The notes under the pieces are model-generated. The model made no database searches, was not told the DNA's origin, and worked only from the letters and a program-made list of their open reading frames with translations. A stretch of DNA of 64,000 nucleotides from Shinella zoogloeoides (GTDB taxonomy: Bacteria > Pseudomonadota > Alphaproteobacteria > Rhizobiales > Rhizobiaceae): assembly GCF_020883495.1 (NCBI RefSeq), contig NZ_CP086610.1, positions 3,055,001 through 3,119,000 of the forward strand, given 5' to 3'. Position numbers and translations under genes: made by a program. Shown in pieces: positions 31,922 to 43,686 of this stretch; position 1 is the stretch's first letter, and each line of letters opens with the position of its first letter.

Positions 31922-32398
31922 TCAGGCCGCCATGTCTTCCATGTCGCGCTCCTTGAACATGCGCGCGAGATTGAGGAAGCAGATCATGCCGTTCTCGTGG
32001 GCGATAATGCCCTCGGCATAGACCTTGTCGAAGGAGGTCGTCACTTCCGGCACCGGCTGGATCTGCTCGCTGCGGATGGTGAGGATATCGGAGACCCGGT
32101 CGACGACGAGGCCGACGACCATGCTGTGGACTTCCGCCACGACGATGGCGCTGCGCTCGTTGGCTTCCGTGCTCTTCATGCCGAGCTTGTGGGCCAGGTC
32201 GATGATCGGGATGACCGTGCCGCGCAGGTTCATCACACCGATGACATCCGGCGGCGAATGCGGGATCGGCGTGGAGGGCGCCCAGCCGCGGATTTCGCGG
32301 ATCGTGGTCGTCTTCACGCAGAATTCCTGCTCGTGCAGGCGAAATGCGATGATTTCGAGCGTATCGCCGGCAAAGCCGGCCGTCTTGATGGAGGTCAT
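31922..32398 (-). CDS. cheW: Chemotaxis coupling protein CheW
   Basis: Adapter that links chemoreceptors to the CheA kinase. The CheW fold motifs are seen in order: EIIAFRLHEQEFCV, the receptor-binding VIGVMNLRGTVIPIIDL, and VDRVSDIL. At 158 residues it is a normal single-domain CheW. The ATG at 32398 (MTSIKTAG) was chosen as the family-like start; the frame is open for 15 further codons. No CheA is in this window, so it serves a receptor array encoded elsewhere. Confidence 0.93.
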   Translation of the reverse strand: MTSIKTAGFAGDTLEIIAFRLHEQEFCVKTTTIREIRGWAPSTPIPHSPPDVIGVMNLRGTVIPIIDLAHKLGMKSTEANERSAIVVAEVHSMVVGLVVDRVSDILTIRSEQIQPVPEVTTSFDKVYAEGIIAHENGMICFLNLARMFKERDMEDMAA

Positions 32399-32506
32399 CG
32401 AGGTCTTCCCAGTTGGTCTGCGTCTCGGGGTGATCCTATGCACGCCCTGGTTAAAATCTTTCCAACGCCGGACCGTTTGCTATGCGGGAAGTGCAAGGCC
32501 CCTCCA

Positions 32507-35500
32507 TCAATACTCCTTCTCGTAGAAGATGCCCGCGCCCGCGCTGCCGCTGCTGCCCGCCTCGCCACGCAGCTTGACGCCCCGGCCGATATCGAGATTG
32601 ATCGCCGCTTTCGCGCCGTTCGTCTCCGGGTCCTGCTTCAATTCGAGATAGGTGCGCTCGTTCAGGTATTTGCCGGCCGAGACCGCCGCGCGGCCCTGGG
32701 AATCCGTGGTGATGTCGAGGTCGTCGACGCCCAGCTTGCTGCGCAGGCTGTCGAGCAGGCTCGTTGAGCTGCCGCCGGCAAGCTGACTCGCCGCGGAGGC
32801 GAGCTGGGCGATCTGCACGGCGGAAAGGTTCGACATCGAGCGGTTGAAGATGAGCTGCGCGAGAATCTCGTCCTGCGGCAACGAGGGCGAGGACGCGAAG
32901 GTCACCGTCGGATTGTTGGCAAGGCCGGCGACCGTGACGGTGATTTCCGTCGTGCCCGCAGAGGTTCCCGCCACGAGATTGACCGTCGGCACGAGGTCCC
33001 CCGCAAAACCGATATGGGCGGTGGTGAAGTTGAGACGGCGCGTGAGGATTTCCATGCGCCCGCGCTCCAGCTCGAAACCGCCGGATACGACAGGCGATAC
33101 GGACGTGCCGCCGACCCTGAGGTCGCCGCCCAGTTCCACATTGATCCCGCGCCCGCGCACGAAGAGTTGGCCCGGCGCGGAAATCGTCAGGTCGAGCGCG
33201 ATGCCGCGCGCGCTTCCGCCGCCGCTGCCCTGCTCGCGCCGGACATTGGCCATCATCCGCTTGACCTCGGCCGGCGCGTTGCGGTGCTTGATGTTGATTT
33301 CGGAAAGCGACGCCGGCAACTTCTGCGGAATGGTGATGTTGGCGCGGTTGATCGTCATCTTGCCGCCGAGCGACAGCCCCGCGACCGGCCCGCGCAGCGT
33401 GAGGTCGCCGGAAACGTTCGCCACGACGAGCGTGCCGTCAACATAGGTGACGTCCGTGAGGCGGGCGGTCACGTCGACGGGGAAGCCGCTCGCCGGCGTG
33501 ATGCCGACACGGCCGCTCGCCGAAATCTGCCCGCCGCTCGCGACCCGGCCGGTGAGGGTCTCGATCACCGCGTTCCGCCCGTCCATGGTGACGCGGATGG
33601 TGAGATTCTCGACGGCAAGGTTGCGCCGGACATCGACAAGACGCGCCCCGCCCGCCGTGATGCTGCCGGTGATCGCCGGCGCGGCCGCCGTGCCGCCGAT
33701 GGCAAGATCGACATCGGCATTGCCGGTCAGCACGAAGCCCTGCGCGGAAAGCTGGCTCTGCAGCAGGCCGAAGGGTACCCGGCCATTGAAACGCAGCCCG
33801 AGCGGCGTCGCCCCGCCGATGCCCACCGTGCCGCCGCCCCGGAAGGAGAGGCCGCCCGCGCCGGACAGCGTCGTGTCGAGCCGAAGCTGGTTGTTGGCGA
33901 AAGCGCCCGTCGCATTGATGGCCAGCGCGCCGACGCCTGCGCCGCGCGTGTGGCTCGTCTGCGCGCCGCTCCAGTCGAGCGCATAGTCGACCACAGGGGC
34001 CGACGCCTTGCCCTTGACCGTCACCGTACCGCCGATCGTGCCGCCGGCATCCAGACCCGCGGCGAAATTGTTGGCGAGCGCCGCCGGCAGCGCGTTGAGG
34101 CGCACCGACAGGTCCAGCGTCTCGCCGGCCTTGCCGGAAACCGCGACGGAGCCGCTGCCGGCCTGGATGGTCAGCCCGTCCAGGGTGATGACGCCGTTGG
34201 CGACGCCGATGGTCGTCGGCCTTGCGAGCCGCAGGGCGATGCGCCGCGGCGCGGCCTCAACGGTCTGCAGGGCGACATCCAGCCCGCCGTCGCGCTGCAG
34301 GACCTTGCCCCGCGTCACCAGCGGCGCGCCGTCGAGCCGGCCGGTCAGGTCGAAATTGGTGGCCTGCCCTTCCCGCGAAAAATCGAGCTTCAGCGCCTCC
34401 ACGCGGTTTTCGCCGGAGGCGACGCGCTCGGCGCGCACCGTGCCGGTGATCGCCGCCGTCGCCAGATCGGTGATGGAAAGGTCCACCGCCGGCCGGGTGA
34501 TGCTCAGCGCGTCGCGGCGGATGGCCGAGCCGGACGCCTGCACCGTCGCGGAGGTCTTGCCGCCAACGGTGGCGATTTCCACCTGGCCGGAAAGGTCGCC
34601 GGCCGCCTGCTGGCCGGCCATGGCCGCGAGCAGGCCGAGATCGGGAAAATCGAAGCGGATCGTCCCGTCGGGCATGAAGTTCTGCGCCAGCGCCAGCGAG
34701 CCTTTCAGCGTGTTCGGCCCGATCTCGGCCTCCAGCACCGGCACCGAAATGCGGCCGCCTTCGGAGGTGACGCTGGAGCGAATGTTGATCGGCTGCCCGT
34801 CGAGCGCGCCGGTCGCCGTCAGTTCGCCGGAAGGGCCAGCGGGGACGGCCTTGCCGGCGAGCGTCACCACGAGGTCGCTGAGGGTGCGGCCGGATAGCGT
34901 CGCGCCGCTCGACGTGACCTTGGCCGAGACATCCAGCCCGTCCATCGGGCCGGTCGCCGAAAGCTCGAAAGCCGCCTCGCCCGCCGCATCGGCGAGCAGC
35001 TTGCCGAGATTGAGGACCTTGCCGTTAAGCGCCGCCTGCAGCTTGCCGTCGCCGAGCGAGACGGTGCCCGCCGTTTCCAGCGTGCCGGACTTCACCTGAA
35101 GGCCCGAGACCTCCAGCCCGCCATCGCCGGCAAGCTGGACCCGTCCCTCCATGGCGATCGTCGTGTCGAACTTGCCGGACAATGCCGGCGGCAGCACCGC
35201 CGGCAGCGCGAACAGGCGGAAGCTGACATCGGCCTCGCGGCTTTCCAGCCCGTAGCGCCCCGACAGCGTGCCGCCGATGCTGGCGCTTTCAAGCGTTGCG
35301 GGATCGAAGGCGATCTCGCCGGGGGAAACGGTCAGGGCGGCGACGAGCTTGGCCGGCCCCTTTACCGCCCGGTCGATATCCGGGCTGGCGAAAGCGGTTT
35401 CGCCCGTTTCGAGCGTCACGTCGATGCGCCCGGAGCGGCTTGCGACATTGAAGGCGTCGCTGCTGGCCGAAAGGCGGATATCGTCGATGCGGCCGGCCGG

Positions 35501-36679
35501 CAGCGCGGCGGAAGCCACCGTCGCATGGGCCTCCAGCGCCGCCGCATTCGCCGCGCCGGTCAGCGAGATGTCGGCGCCCTCGATCAGGACGCGCGCATCG
35601 CCCCCGGCAAGCGGCCAGCGGAAATCGATAGGGCCGTCCTTGCCGGCAAGCTTCATGTCGAGGTCGTTTTCGCCCGTGGCGCTGACGGTGCCGGAGGCGG
35701 CAAGTGTCATCGCGCCCGTCGCGATCGTGCCCTTTTCGATGCGCAGCATGTCCGTGCCGTCGAAGGCGGCGACCACGTCGATGCCCGTCTCCCCGGCAAA
35801 GAGCGGGCGAAGCTGCGGCGGCATCAGCGCGTCGAACGTGCCGCCGCCCTTGAGCGCAAGGGTGTGCAGGCCATTCGTCGCAAGGTCATGGCGGCCGTCG
35901 ACGCGCAACATCTCCGTGCCGTCGAGCGCGGCGGAAAGACGCCCCTTCCACTGCGACAGCGGCCCGTCGCCCGTCAGGCGGATCGCGACGGCCGGCTCGT
36001 CCGGCAGGTTGAGCAGCCCGGCCAGAATGCCGCCCTTCGGCTCGGCGATATCGGCCTCGAGGCGAAGCTCGTTCTCCGCCGGATTGAAGGCGATATCCGC
36101 CACCACCCGCGCGTCCGGCCGCTCCTTTTCGGAGGCCGAGAGCTTGACCGCCACGCTTTCGGCCGTGGCGTCGCCCCGGCCCGAGACGACAAGGCGCTGG
36201 TCGCGCCGGGCAACCGCCTCGGAAATGAAGAGTTCGGGGATCGCCAGCGAACCGACATGCACTTCCACCGGCAGCGTGAACGGCTTGCCGGATTTTTCCG
36301 CCTCCGCCTTGGATTCCGGCAGGCGCAGCAGGGAAATCGACGAGGCGGAAACCCGCTCGGCCTCGAAGCTCAGGAACAGGAGCCGGAGCGGCGACCAGTC
36401 GACGGCAAGGTCCCGGATCTCCGCATAGGTGCCCTTCTCGTCGCCGAGCGTGATGGCGGCGGCGCGCAGCCTGCCCGTCAGCAGCCCCGAAGGCTCGCTG
36501 ATCGAAAGAACCTGCCCGCTCGCAGCCGCGATCTTTTCCGCCTGGGAGGCCGCCATGCGCGCGCCCGCATCGGTGAAGCCGACGAAGCCCAGCAGCGCGA
36601 CGACGAGGACCATGAGGACGGCGAGGCCGTAGCCGAGGTAGCGGAGCGTTGCGCGGAGAATTCGGGACAGCCTGTTCAT
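32507..36679 (-). CDS. tamB: Translocation and assembly module inner-membrane protein TamB
   Basis: A 1390-residue AsmA/TamB-type protein anchored by one N-terminal helix (about 13-35) with a long periplasmic beta-rich body and the conserved C-terminal DUF490 domain ending GIFYEKEY. Members of the family bridge inner and outer membrane and are implicated in lipid transport and outer-membrane protein assembly with TamA. It lies 101 bases after tamA and is likely cotranscribed with it. Confidence 0.95.
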   Translation of the reverse strand: MNRLSRILRATLRYLGYGLAVLMVLVVALLGFVGFTDAGARMAASQAEKIAAASGQVLSISEPSGLLTGRLRAAAITLGDEKGTYAEIRDLAVDWSPLRLLFLSFEAERVSASSISLLRLPESKAEAEKSGKPFTLPVEVHVGSLAIPELFISEAVARRDQRLVVSGRGDATAESVAVKLSASEKERPDARVVADIAFNPAENELRLEADIAEPKGGILAGLLNLPDEPAVAIRLTGDGPLSQWKGRLSAALDGTEMLRVDGRHDLATNGLHTLALKGGGTFDALMPPQLRPLFAGETGIDVVAAFDGTDMLRIEKGTIATGAMTLAASGTVSATGENDLDMKLAGKDGPIDFRWPLAGGDARVLIEGADISLTGAANAAALEAHATVASAALPAGRIDDIRLSASSDAFNVASRSGRIDVTLETGETAFASPDIDRAVKGPAKLVAALTVSPGEIAFDPATLESASIGGTLSGRYGLESREADVSFRLFALPAVLPPALSGKFDTTIAMEGRVQLAGDGGLEVSGLQVKSGTLETAGTVSLGDGKLQAALNGKVLNLGKLLADAAGEAAFELSATGPMDGLDVSAKVTSSGATLSGRTLSDLVVTLAGKAVPAGPSGELTATGALDGQPINIRSSVTSEGGRISVPVLEAEIGPNTLKGSLALAQNFMPDGTIRFDFPDLGLLAAMAGQQAAGDLSGQVEIATVGGKTSATVQASGSAIRRDALSITRPAVDLSITDLATAAITGTVRAERVASGENRVEALKLDFSREGQATNFDLTGRLDGAPLVTRGKVLQRDGGLDVALQTVEAAPRRIALRLARPTTIGVANGVITLDGLTIQAGSGSVAVSGKAGETLDLSVRLNALPAALANNFAAGLDAGGTIGGTVTVKGKASAPVVDYALDWSGAQTSHTRGAGVGALAINATGAFANNQLRLDTTLSGAGGLSFRGGGTVGIGGATPLGLRFNGRVPFGLLQSQLSAQGFVLTGNADVDLAIGGTAAAPAITGSITAGGARLVDVRRNLAVENLTIRVTMDGRNAVIETLTGRVASGGQISASGRVGITPASGFPVDVTARLTDVTYVDGTLVVANVSGDLTLRGPVAGLSLGGKMTINRANITIPQKLPASLSEINIKHRNAPAEVKRMMANVRREQGSGGGSARGIALDLTISAPGQLFVRGRGINVELGGDLRVGGTSVSPVVSGGFELERGRMEILTRRLNFTTAHIGFAGDLVPTVNLVAGTSAGTTEITVTVAGLANNPTVTFASSPSLPQDEILAQLIFNRSMSNLSAVQIAQLASAASQLAGGSSTSLLDSLRSKLGVDDLDITTDSQGRAAVSAGKYLNERTYLELKQDPETNGAKAAINLDIGRGVKLRGEAGSSGSAGAGIFYEKEY

Positions 36680-36780
36680 GCTTCATCCATTTCGCGGGCG
36701 GGGAGCGTGGAATCGCTCCGAACGTCTAGAATCCCAATCGCGCGGCCGATCAAGAGTCTAGCTGAAAATTGCGGCCGCAG

Positions 36781-38700
36781 TCAGAAGGACTGGCCGATGC
36801 CGGCATAGACCCCGAAGGAGGTGCCGCCGGGATATTTGTCCAGGGGAACAGCGACATCCAGCCGGAGCGGGCCGAAGGGCGTCGCATAGCGCAGGCCGAC
36901 GCCCGCACCCGCCCGGATATCCTTGAAGTCCGGCACCTCGTCGGTCGAGACCGTGCCCACGTCGATGAAGGGCACGATGCCGATCGTCTCGGTGATGCCG
37001 ATGCGCACCTCGGCGGAAGCCGCCATGTAGGATCGCCCGCCGAGCAGCTTGTCGTCGCCGTTGCGCGGCGAGATTTCCTGGTAACCGTAGCCGCGCACCG
37101 TGCCGCCGCCGCCGAGGAAGAAGCGACGCGTGGCGGGAATGTCGGAAAGCTCGTCGCCGCCGATGATCGTGCCGCCCGCAAGCTTGCCGGCGAGCACGAA
37201 GCGATCGTCCGCACCGAGCGCCTGATAGCCGGTGATCGCGCCTTCGAAGCTGGAGAAGAAGGTGCCGCGATAGGTCTCGTAGGTCGGCTTCGCATTGATC
37301 ATGAAGCGGTAACCCTTGGTCGGGTTCAGCCTGTCGTCGCGCGTGTCGCGCACGAACTCGATCGGAATGGCCGCCGTCAGGTACTTGTTCTTGCCGAAGA
37401 CGTCCTCGACGTCGCTCCACATCAATTCGCCGCCGGCGCTCACCGTGTCCCGGTCGGAAAGCTCGACGCTGACGCCCGCCGCAGCCGTGGTCGTGAATGC
37501 CTTGTAGGCGTCCGGGTCGACGATGGAGGCCTTGAGGCTGGCATTGAAGGTCGAGGTCGGCCCGAAGGCGCCGGGCTTGGAGAAGAGGATGGCGGTCGAA
37601 TAGTCGAGGTCGCTGATATCCCCCTCGCCGATCCGGTTGACCGCGCCCTCGATTCGCAGCGACTCGGCCTGGCCGAAGAGATTGCGGTGCCCCCAGTAGC
37701 CCTGCAGGCCGAAGCCGTCCGTGTTCGAATATTGCGCGCCGGCGCCGAAATAGCGGTGCTTGCCCTCGGAGACCTCGATGGTCATCGGCAGCGACCCATC
37801 CGCGGCCAGCTTGCCGGCATCGCGGATCGTCACGCTGGAGAAGACCCCGAGTCCCCGCAGCCGCTCCGCCGCGCGGCTCAGCGCCTCCGGCGAATAGGGC
37901 TGGCCGGCATTGATGCGCGAAAAACGCTGCACGAAGGCCGGATCTACCGTCTTGGTGCCGGAAACGTCGACCGTGCCGATGGGGGCGACCGGCCCGCCCT
38001 CGGCGGCGATGATGACATCGACCGTCTGCGTCTTGTGATCGGCGATCGCCTTGCGCTCGGTCAGCTTGGCGAACGGGCGGCCCTCCGATCTCAGATCGAC
38101 CACGACCCTTTCGCCGGCTCTCAGAATGACGGTGGAATCGGCGCGCGCGCCCGGAACCAGCCCGAAATCCGCCGGATTGCGGCCTTCCGCATCGCCGGAG
38201 AACGCGACCTCGCCGAATGTGAAGGCGGGGCCGGGCTGGACGCTGATGGTAACCGGGATCGGACCGCTGCTGTTGAATTCCGGGTTCGGCGGCAGGGCAT
38301 CGAGGTCCTGCCCGTTGACGGTGACATTCACCACGGCGCCGTAGCGGGCGTTCTCGTAAAGCGCGGCAAGGATGCGGTCGCGGTCGTCGCGCGCCTTGAT
38401 GACGAGGCCGAGATCGCCGGAAACGGGCGTGCCGTCATCCTGCTTGAGGCGCGAGGCGTTCTCGATGGCCTTCGTGAGATCGCCGTCCGCGCCCGGATCG
38501 AGCGTCAGCGTGTAGTTGACGGGATCGATGACAGTGGCGGCCTCGTCCTCCTTCTCGAAGAACTTCATGCCGAAAAGCTTGAACGCGGATGCCGGCCGCA
38601 CGGAAACCGGGCCGCACGCCAGCGCCACGGCAACCGCGAGCGCGGTGCCAGCCCTCAGGAACGCAAAACTCTTTTCCGGCCGGTTCACTTCATTCCGCAT
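36781..38700 (-). CDS. tamA: Translocation and assembly module outer-membrane protein TamA
   Basis: Omp85-family outer-membrane protein of 639 residues. It has a signal peptide (about 1-39, ending in ASA), POTRA domains in the first half, and a C-terminal 16-strand barrel with the Omp85 loop-6 motif VRGYGYQ and a terminal phenylalanine (GIGQSF) typical of barrel proteins recognised by Bam. It forms a unit with tamB. Confidence 0.95.
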   Translation of the reverse strand: MRNEVNRPEKSFAFLRAGTALAVAVALACGPVSVRPASAFKLFGMKFFEKEDEAATVIDPVNYTLTLDPGADGDLTKAIENASRLKQDDGTPVSGDLGLVIKARDDRDRILAALYENARYGAVVNVTVNGQDLDALPPNPEFNSSGPIPVTISVQPGPAFTFGEVAFSGDAEGRNPADFGLVPGARADSTVILRAGERVVVDLRSEGRPFAKLTERKAIADHKTQTVDVIIAAEGGPVAPIGTVDVSGTKTVDPAFVQRFSRINAGQPYSPEALSRAAERLRGLGVFSSVTIRDAGKLAADGSLPMTIEVSEGKHRYFGAGAQYSNTDGFGLQGYWGHRNLFGQAESLRIEGAVNRIGEGDISDLDYSTAILFSKPGAFGPTSTFNASLKASIVDPDAYKAFTTTAAAGVSVELSDRDTVSAGGELMWSDVEDVFGKNKYLTAAIPIEFVRDTRDDRLNPTKGYRFMINAKPTYETYRGTFFSSFEGAITGYQALGADDRFVLAGKLAGGTIIGGDELSDIPATRRFFLGGGGTVRGYGYQEISPRNGDDKLLGGRSYMAASAEVRIGITETIGIVPFIDVGTVSTDEVPDFKDIRAGAGVGLRYATPFGPLRLDVAVPLDKYPGGTSFGVYAGIGQSF

Positions 38701-38913
38701 CCGCAGCTATCCGTCGCCTTTCTCCCTATGAGGTGCGGCGCAAACGGTAGACCGGCAGCTTCCGACACGAATTTCAGGCGCTCCGATTCATCCGGAGCTT
38801 CCAGGCTGGAAAGACCCTAACGCGTTAGGTTTTCCGTAATGTTAACGGCGGTTTTACACGCAGGTGCGCGGGATTTGAAGCGCTGCGGCACATTTTGTGC
38901 CTGTGGCCCAACG

Positions 38914-38942
38914 CAAAAAGCCCCGGAGAACCTCCGGGGCTT
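38914..38942 (-). terminator. Terminator after the glycine-zipper lipoprotein gene
   Basis: Perfect 11-bp stem AAGCCCCGGAG / CTCCGGGGCTT with a 3-base loop, followed on the minus strand by a run of T (complement of the A tract at 38915-38919). Confidence 0.88.
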
Positions 38943-38963
38943 CGCTTTGCCGCAAAGGCAGGC

Positions 38964-39230
38964 TTAGCGATAGCCGCGCGGGCAATCGTCGATGTAGCGG
39001 TTGCCGTGACGGTCGCGGAAGTAGCACTGGCCGGGCTGCTGGGCGACGCTGCCGATGACAGCGCCGGAGACGCCGCCGATGGCCGCGCCGACAGCCGCGC
39101 CGCGTACGTCGCCGGTGATGGCGCCGCCGATGATCGCGCCGGAAGCAGCACCGATACCGGCGCCCCTCTCCGTCGGCGTGCAGCTTGCAACGGCAAGACC
39201 GACCAGAACGAGTGCGATGACTTTCTTCAT
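38964..39230 (-). CDS. Glycine-zipper lipoprotein
   Basis: An 88-residue lipoprotein. The signal peptide ends in a lipobox (VASC) with the lipidated cysteine near residue 17, followed by a glycine-zipper region with repeated GAAxGAxxGG patterns (about 23-65) and a short C-terminal tail with two cysteines. The pattern matches small outer-membrane glycine-zipper lipoproteins of the YMGG/OmpA-like class; a membrane-stress role is only inferred. The ATG at 39230 has GGAGAA upstream. It forms its own transcript, closed by a strong terminator. Confidence 0.88.
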   Translation of the reverse strand: MKKVIALVLVGLAVASCTPTERGAGIGAASGAIIGGAITGDVRGAAVGAAIGGVSGAVIGSVAQQPGQCYFRDRHGNRYIDDCPRGYR

Positions 39231-39685
39231 GAAGATGTTCTCCAAAGTTGAGCGACGGCCACGTTTTCCGGGTCCGCCCTGTCCCCTTCTACTCAGCCAA
39301 CATACCGGGGCCGCCTGCGACGGTTAGGTCTGTCCAAGCCAGAAAATATACCCCGCTATCGGGAAGTCCATGGCATGGATGCATTTTTTTGCGCGGCGCG
39401 CGAATATCGTTTGCGGTTCGTTTGAATCGCGCTTTCGGTCCGGTCACGAGAAATTTCGCGCTTGTCTGAAAGTACCGGTTGATCGGCGCACCAAAAAGTC
39501 AAATGATATGACTGTTGAGATTGCGCCGGAGGAGGAGACCTCGCCGCGATCCCATTGCCGGAATGCAATGCACGCGAAATGAGAATGCTGGTGTCGTTTC
39601 GATCCCCGCCCGCGTCGTGAGGACGCCCGCTGCATAGATGTCGGATCGATCGGCCCGAGCGGACGCAACCGCCAGGGAGGAACGA
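39231..39685. other. 455-bp intergenic region between the lipoprotein gene and coxS
   Basis: Divergent promoter region of the lipoprotein gene and the cox operon. It holds a near-perfect palindrome at 39498-39512 (listed separately). A 24-codon open frame at 39508-39582 has no supporting features. Nothing else was recognised. Confidence 0.6.
39498..39512 (+). promoter_or_regulatory. Possible LysR-type operator upstream of the cox operon
   Basis: GTCAAATGATATGAC is a palindrome with six of seven paired positions and contains T-N11-A (T39499 to A39511). It lies about 175 bases before coxS. No LysR gene is adjacent, so the cognate regulator is unknown. Confidence 0.4.
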
Positions 39686-40177
39686 ATGGCGAAAGTGGCA
39701 ATGACCGTCAACGGCAGGAAGGTGAGCAAGGAGTGCGAGGACCGCACGCTGCTTGTGCATTTCCTGCGCGACCAGCTCAGTCTCACCGGAACCCATGTCG
39801 GCTGCGATACGTCCCAGTGCGGGGCCTGCGTGGTACACATGGACGGCAAGGCCGTGAAAAGCTGTTCCATCCTCGCGGCCCAGGCCGCCGGCTCTGAAAT
39901 CCTCACCATCGAGGGCCTTGCAGCCAATGGCGAGCTGCATCCCGTGCAGGCCGCCTTCAAGGCCAATCACGGCCTGCAATGCGGCTTCTGTACGCCCGGC
40001 ATGGTGATGACGGCGGTCGACATGATCAGCCGCTACGGCGCCAAGCTCGACGAACAGACGGTTCGCGAGAACCTCGAAGGCAATATCTGTCGATGCACCG
40101 GCTACCACAACATCGTGAAAGCCATCCTCGCCGCCGCCGAAGAAATGGGCGCGGCGGGCCGGCAGGCTGCGGAATAG
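39686..40177 (+). CDS. CO dehydrogenase-family small subunit, [2Fe-2S] protein (CoxS-like)
   Basis: A 163-residue iron-sulfur subunit of a molybdenum hydroxylase. It shows the plant-ferredoxin-type [2Fe-2S] cysteines ([16 protein letters not shown], then C) and the second cluster motif [10 protein letters not shown] ... [12 protein letters not shown]. It passes electrons from molybdenum to FAD. The ATG at 39686 has GGGAGG upstream. It is the first gene of a small-large-medium operon, an arrangement seen in form II CO dehydrogenase-like loci. Confidence 0.92.
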   Translation: MAKVAMTVNGRKVSKECEDRTLLVHFLRDQLSLTGTHVGCDTSQCGACVVHMDGKAVKSCSILAAQAAGSEILTIEGLAANGELHPVQAAFKANHGLQCGFCTPGMVMTAVDMISRYGAKLDEQTVRENLEGNICRCTGYHNIVKAILAAAEEMGAAGRQAAE

Positions 40178-40183
40178 GCGTTA

Positions 40184-40247
40184 GGCAATAGGCAGTAGCC
40201 AATAGGGCGGCCAATTGCGCGAGGGTGAAATCCCCAACGCCTATTGG
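40184..40247. repeat. Short tandem 7-mers and inverted repeat between coxS and coxL
   Basis: Three imperfect 7-mers in tandem (GGCAATA, GGCAGTA, GCCAATA, 40184-40204) are followed by an 8-bp inverted repeat CCAATAGG / CCTATTGG (40199-40206 and 40240-40247). This small repetitive island sits in the 108-bp gap between coxS and coxL and could form a hairpin in the transcript. Confidence 0.6.
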
Positions 40248-40285
40248 CCAGCGCCTGCTGCCTCACTTCTCTGGAGGAGATGAAG

Positions 40286-42634
<2,349 letters not shown>

Positions 42635-42646
42635 CGGGAGGAAGCC

Positions 42647-43444
42647 ATGTACGCAACCAACTACCATCGCGCCTCCTCCGTCGCCGACGCGGTCAAGCTG
42701 CAATCGTCCTCAGACGAGGCGAAATACGTCTCCGGCGGCATGACGCTGATCCCGACCATGAAGCAGCGCCTCGCCGCACCCTCCGACCTCGTGGACCTGC
42801 GCCACGTCGCCGAACTCAAGGGCATATCGGTAAGCGGCAACCGGGTCAGGATCGGCGCGGGCACGACGCATTACGAGGTCTCGACCTCGGCGGAGCTGAA
42901 GGCCGTCTGCCCGGCGATCTGCCACCTCGCCTCCCATATCGGCGACCCGCATGTGCGCCATATGGGCACCATCGGCGGCTCCATCGCCAACAACGACCCG
43001 GCGGCGGACTATCCCTCCGCCATGCTGGGCCTCGGCGCGACGATCGTCACCAGCCAGCGGGAAATCCCCGCCGACGCCTTCTTCACCGGCCTCTTCGAGA
43101 CGGCGCTGGAGGACGGCGAGATCGTCGTCGCGGTCACTTTCGACGCACCGGCGAAGGCCGCCTATTCCAAGTTCCCCAACCCGGCCTCGCGCTACGCCAT
43201 GGCCGGCGTCTTCGTGGCGAAGGGGGTGGACGGCGGCGTGCGCGTGGCGGTGACGGGCGCAGGCTCCAACGGCGTGTTCCGCCATGCCGGGCTGGAAAAG
43301 GCGCTCGCCGCCGACTGGTCGGCGAATGCCGCCTCCGCCGTCGCGGTGGATGCCTCCGACCTGCTCTCGGATATCCATGGCAGCGCGGAGTACCGGGCGA
43401 ACCTCGTGAAGGTCATGGCCAAGCGCGCGGTCGCGGCAGCCTGA
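42647..43444 (+). CDS. CO dehydrogenase-family medium subunit, FAD-binding (CoxM-like)
   Basis: A 265-residue FAD subunit. The two FAD contacts of the family are seen as SGGMTLIP (about 29-36) and TIGGSIANNDPAADYP (about 107-122), and the C-terminal CO-dehydrogenase flavoprotein domain follows. GGGAGG precedes the ATG, 12 bases after coxL. No coxD/E/F-type maturation gene follows in the window, so cofactor maturation would have to be encoded elsewhere. Confidence 0.92.
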   Translation: MYATNYHRASSVADAVKLQSSSDEAKYVSGGMTLIPTMKQRLAAPSDLVDLRHVAELKGISVSGNRVRIGAGTTHYEVSTSAELKAVCPAICHLASHIGDPHVRHMGTIGGSIANNDPAADYPSAMLGLGATIVTSQREIPADAFFTGLFETALEDGEIVVAVTFDAPAKAAYSKFPNPASRYAMAGVFVAKGVDGGVRVAVTGAGSNGVFRHAGLEKALAADWSANAASAVAVDASDLLSDIHGSAEYRANLVKVMAKRAVAAA

Positions 43445-43474
43445 TACCGTCGCAAAACTTGAAACTGTTCGGCC

Positions 43475-43502
43475 AAAAGGGCGGTTGAGGCCGCCCTTTT
43501 TT
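43475..43502 (+). terminator. Terminator of the cox operon
   Basis: Stem AAAAGGGCGG / CCGCCCTTTT with a 6-base loop running into six T, 30 bases after the coxM stop codon. Confidence 0.9.
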
Positions 43503-43511
43503 CATGCAGAC

Positions 43512-43556
43512 TTGACATGCATCAACAGGAAATGGCCTTTGGGCGCCTAGTATACA
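43512..43556 (+). promoter_or_regulatory. FNR/FixK-type box and -10 element upstream of hemA
   Basis: TTGACATGCATCAA (43512-43525) matches the FNR/FixK consensus TTGAT-N4-ATCAA at nine of ten positions. A TATACA -10-like element lies at 43551-43556, which would put the box centre about 44 bases before the transcription start, close to the class II activator position. hemA is a known target of FnrL or FixK in other alphaproteobacteria. Confidence 0.65.
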
Positions 43557-43686
43557 TTGGAATAGTTCAAAGGTGGCGCGATTTGCCGCAGCGCTTCGCA
43601 TTGCGGCGAAGCCGGGCCGGGTGTAGCCGATTGAACGACAGCCAATGACGATGACGCCCGGATTTTTGCCGGACTGGAGACTCTGG

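Noticed and set aside
39508..39582. A 24-codon open frame upstream of coxS
   Set aside because: It has no ribosome binding site, no recognisable sequence and lies in the promoter region over the palindrome.
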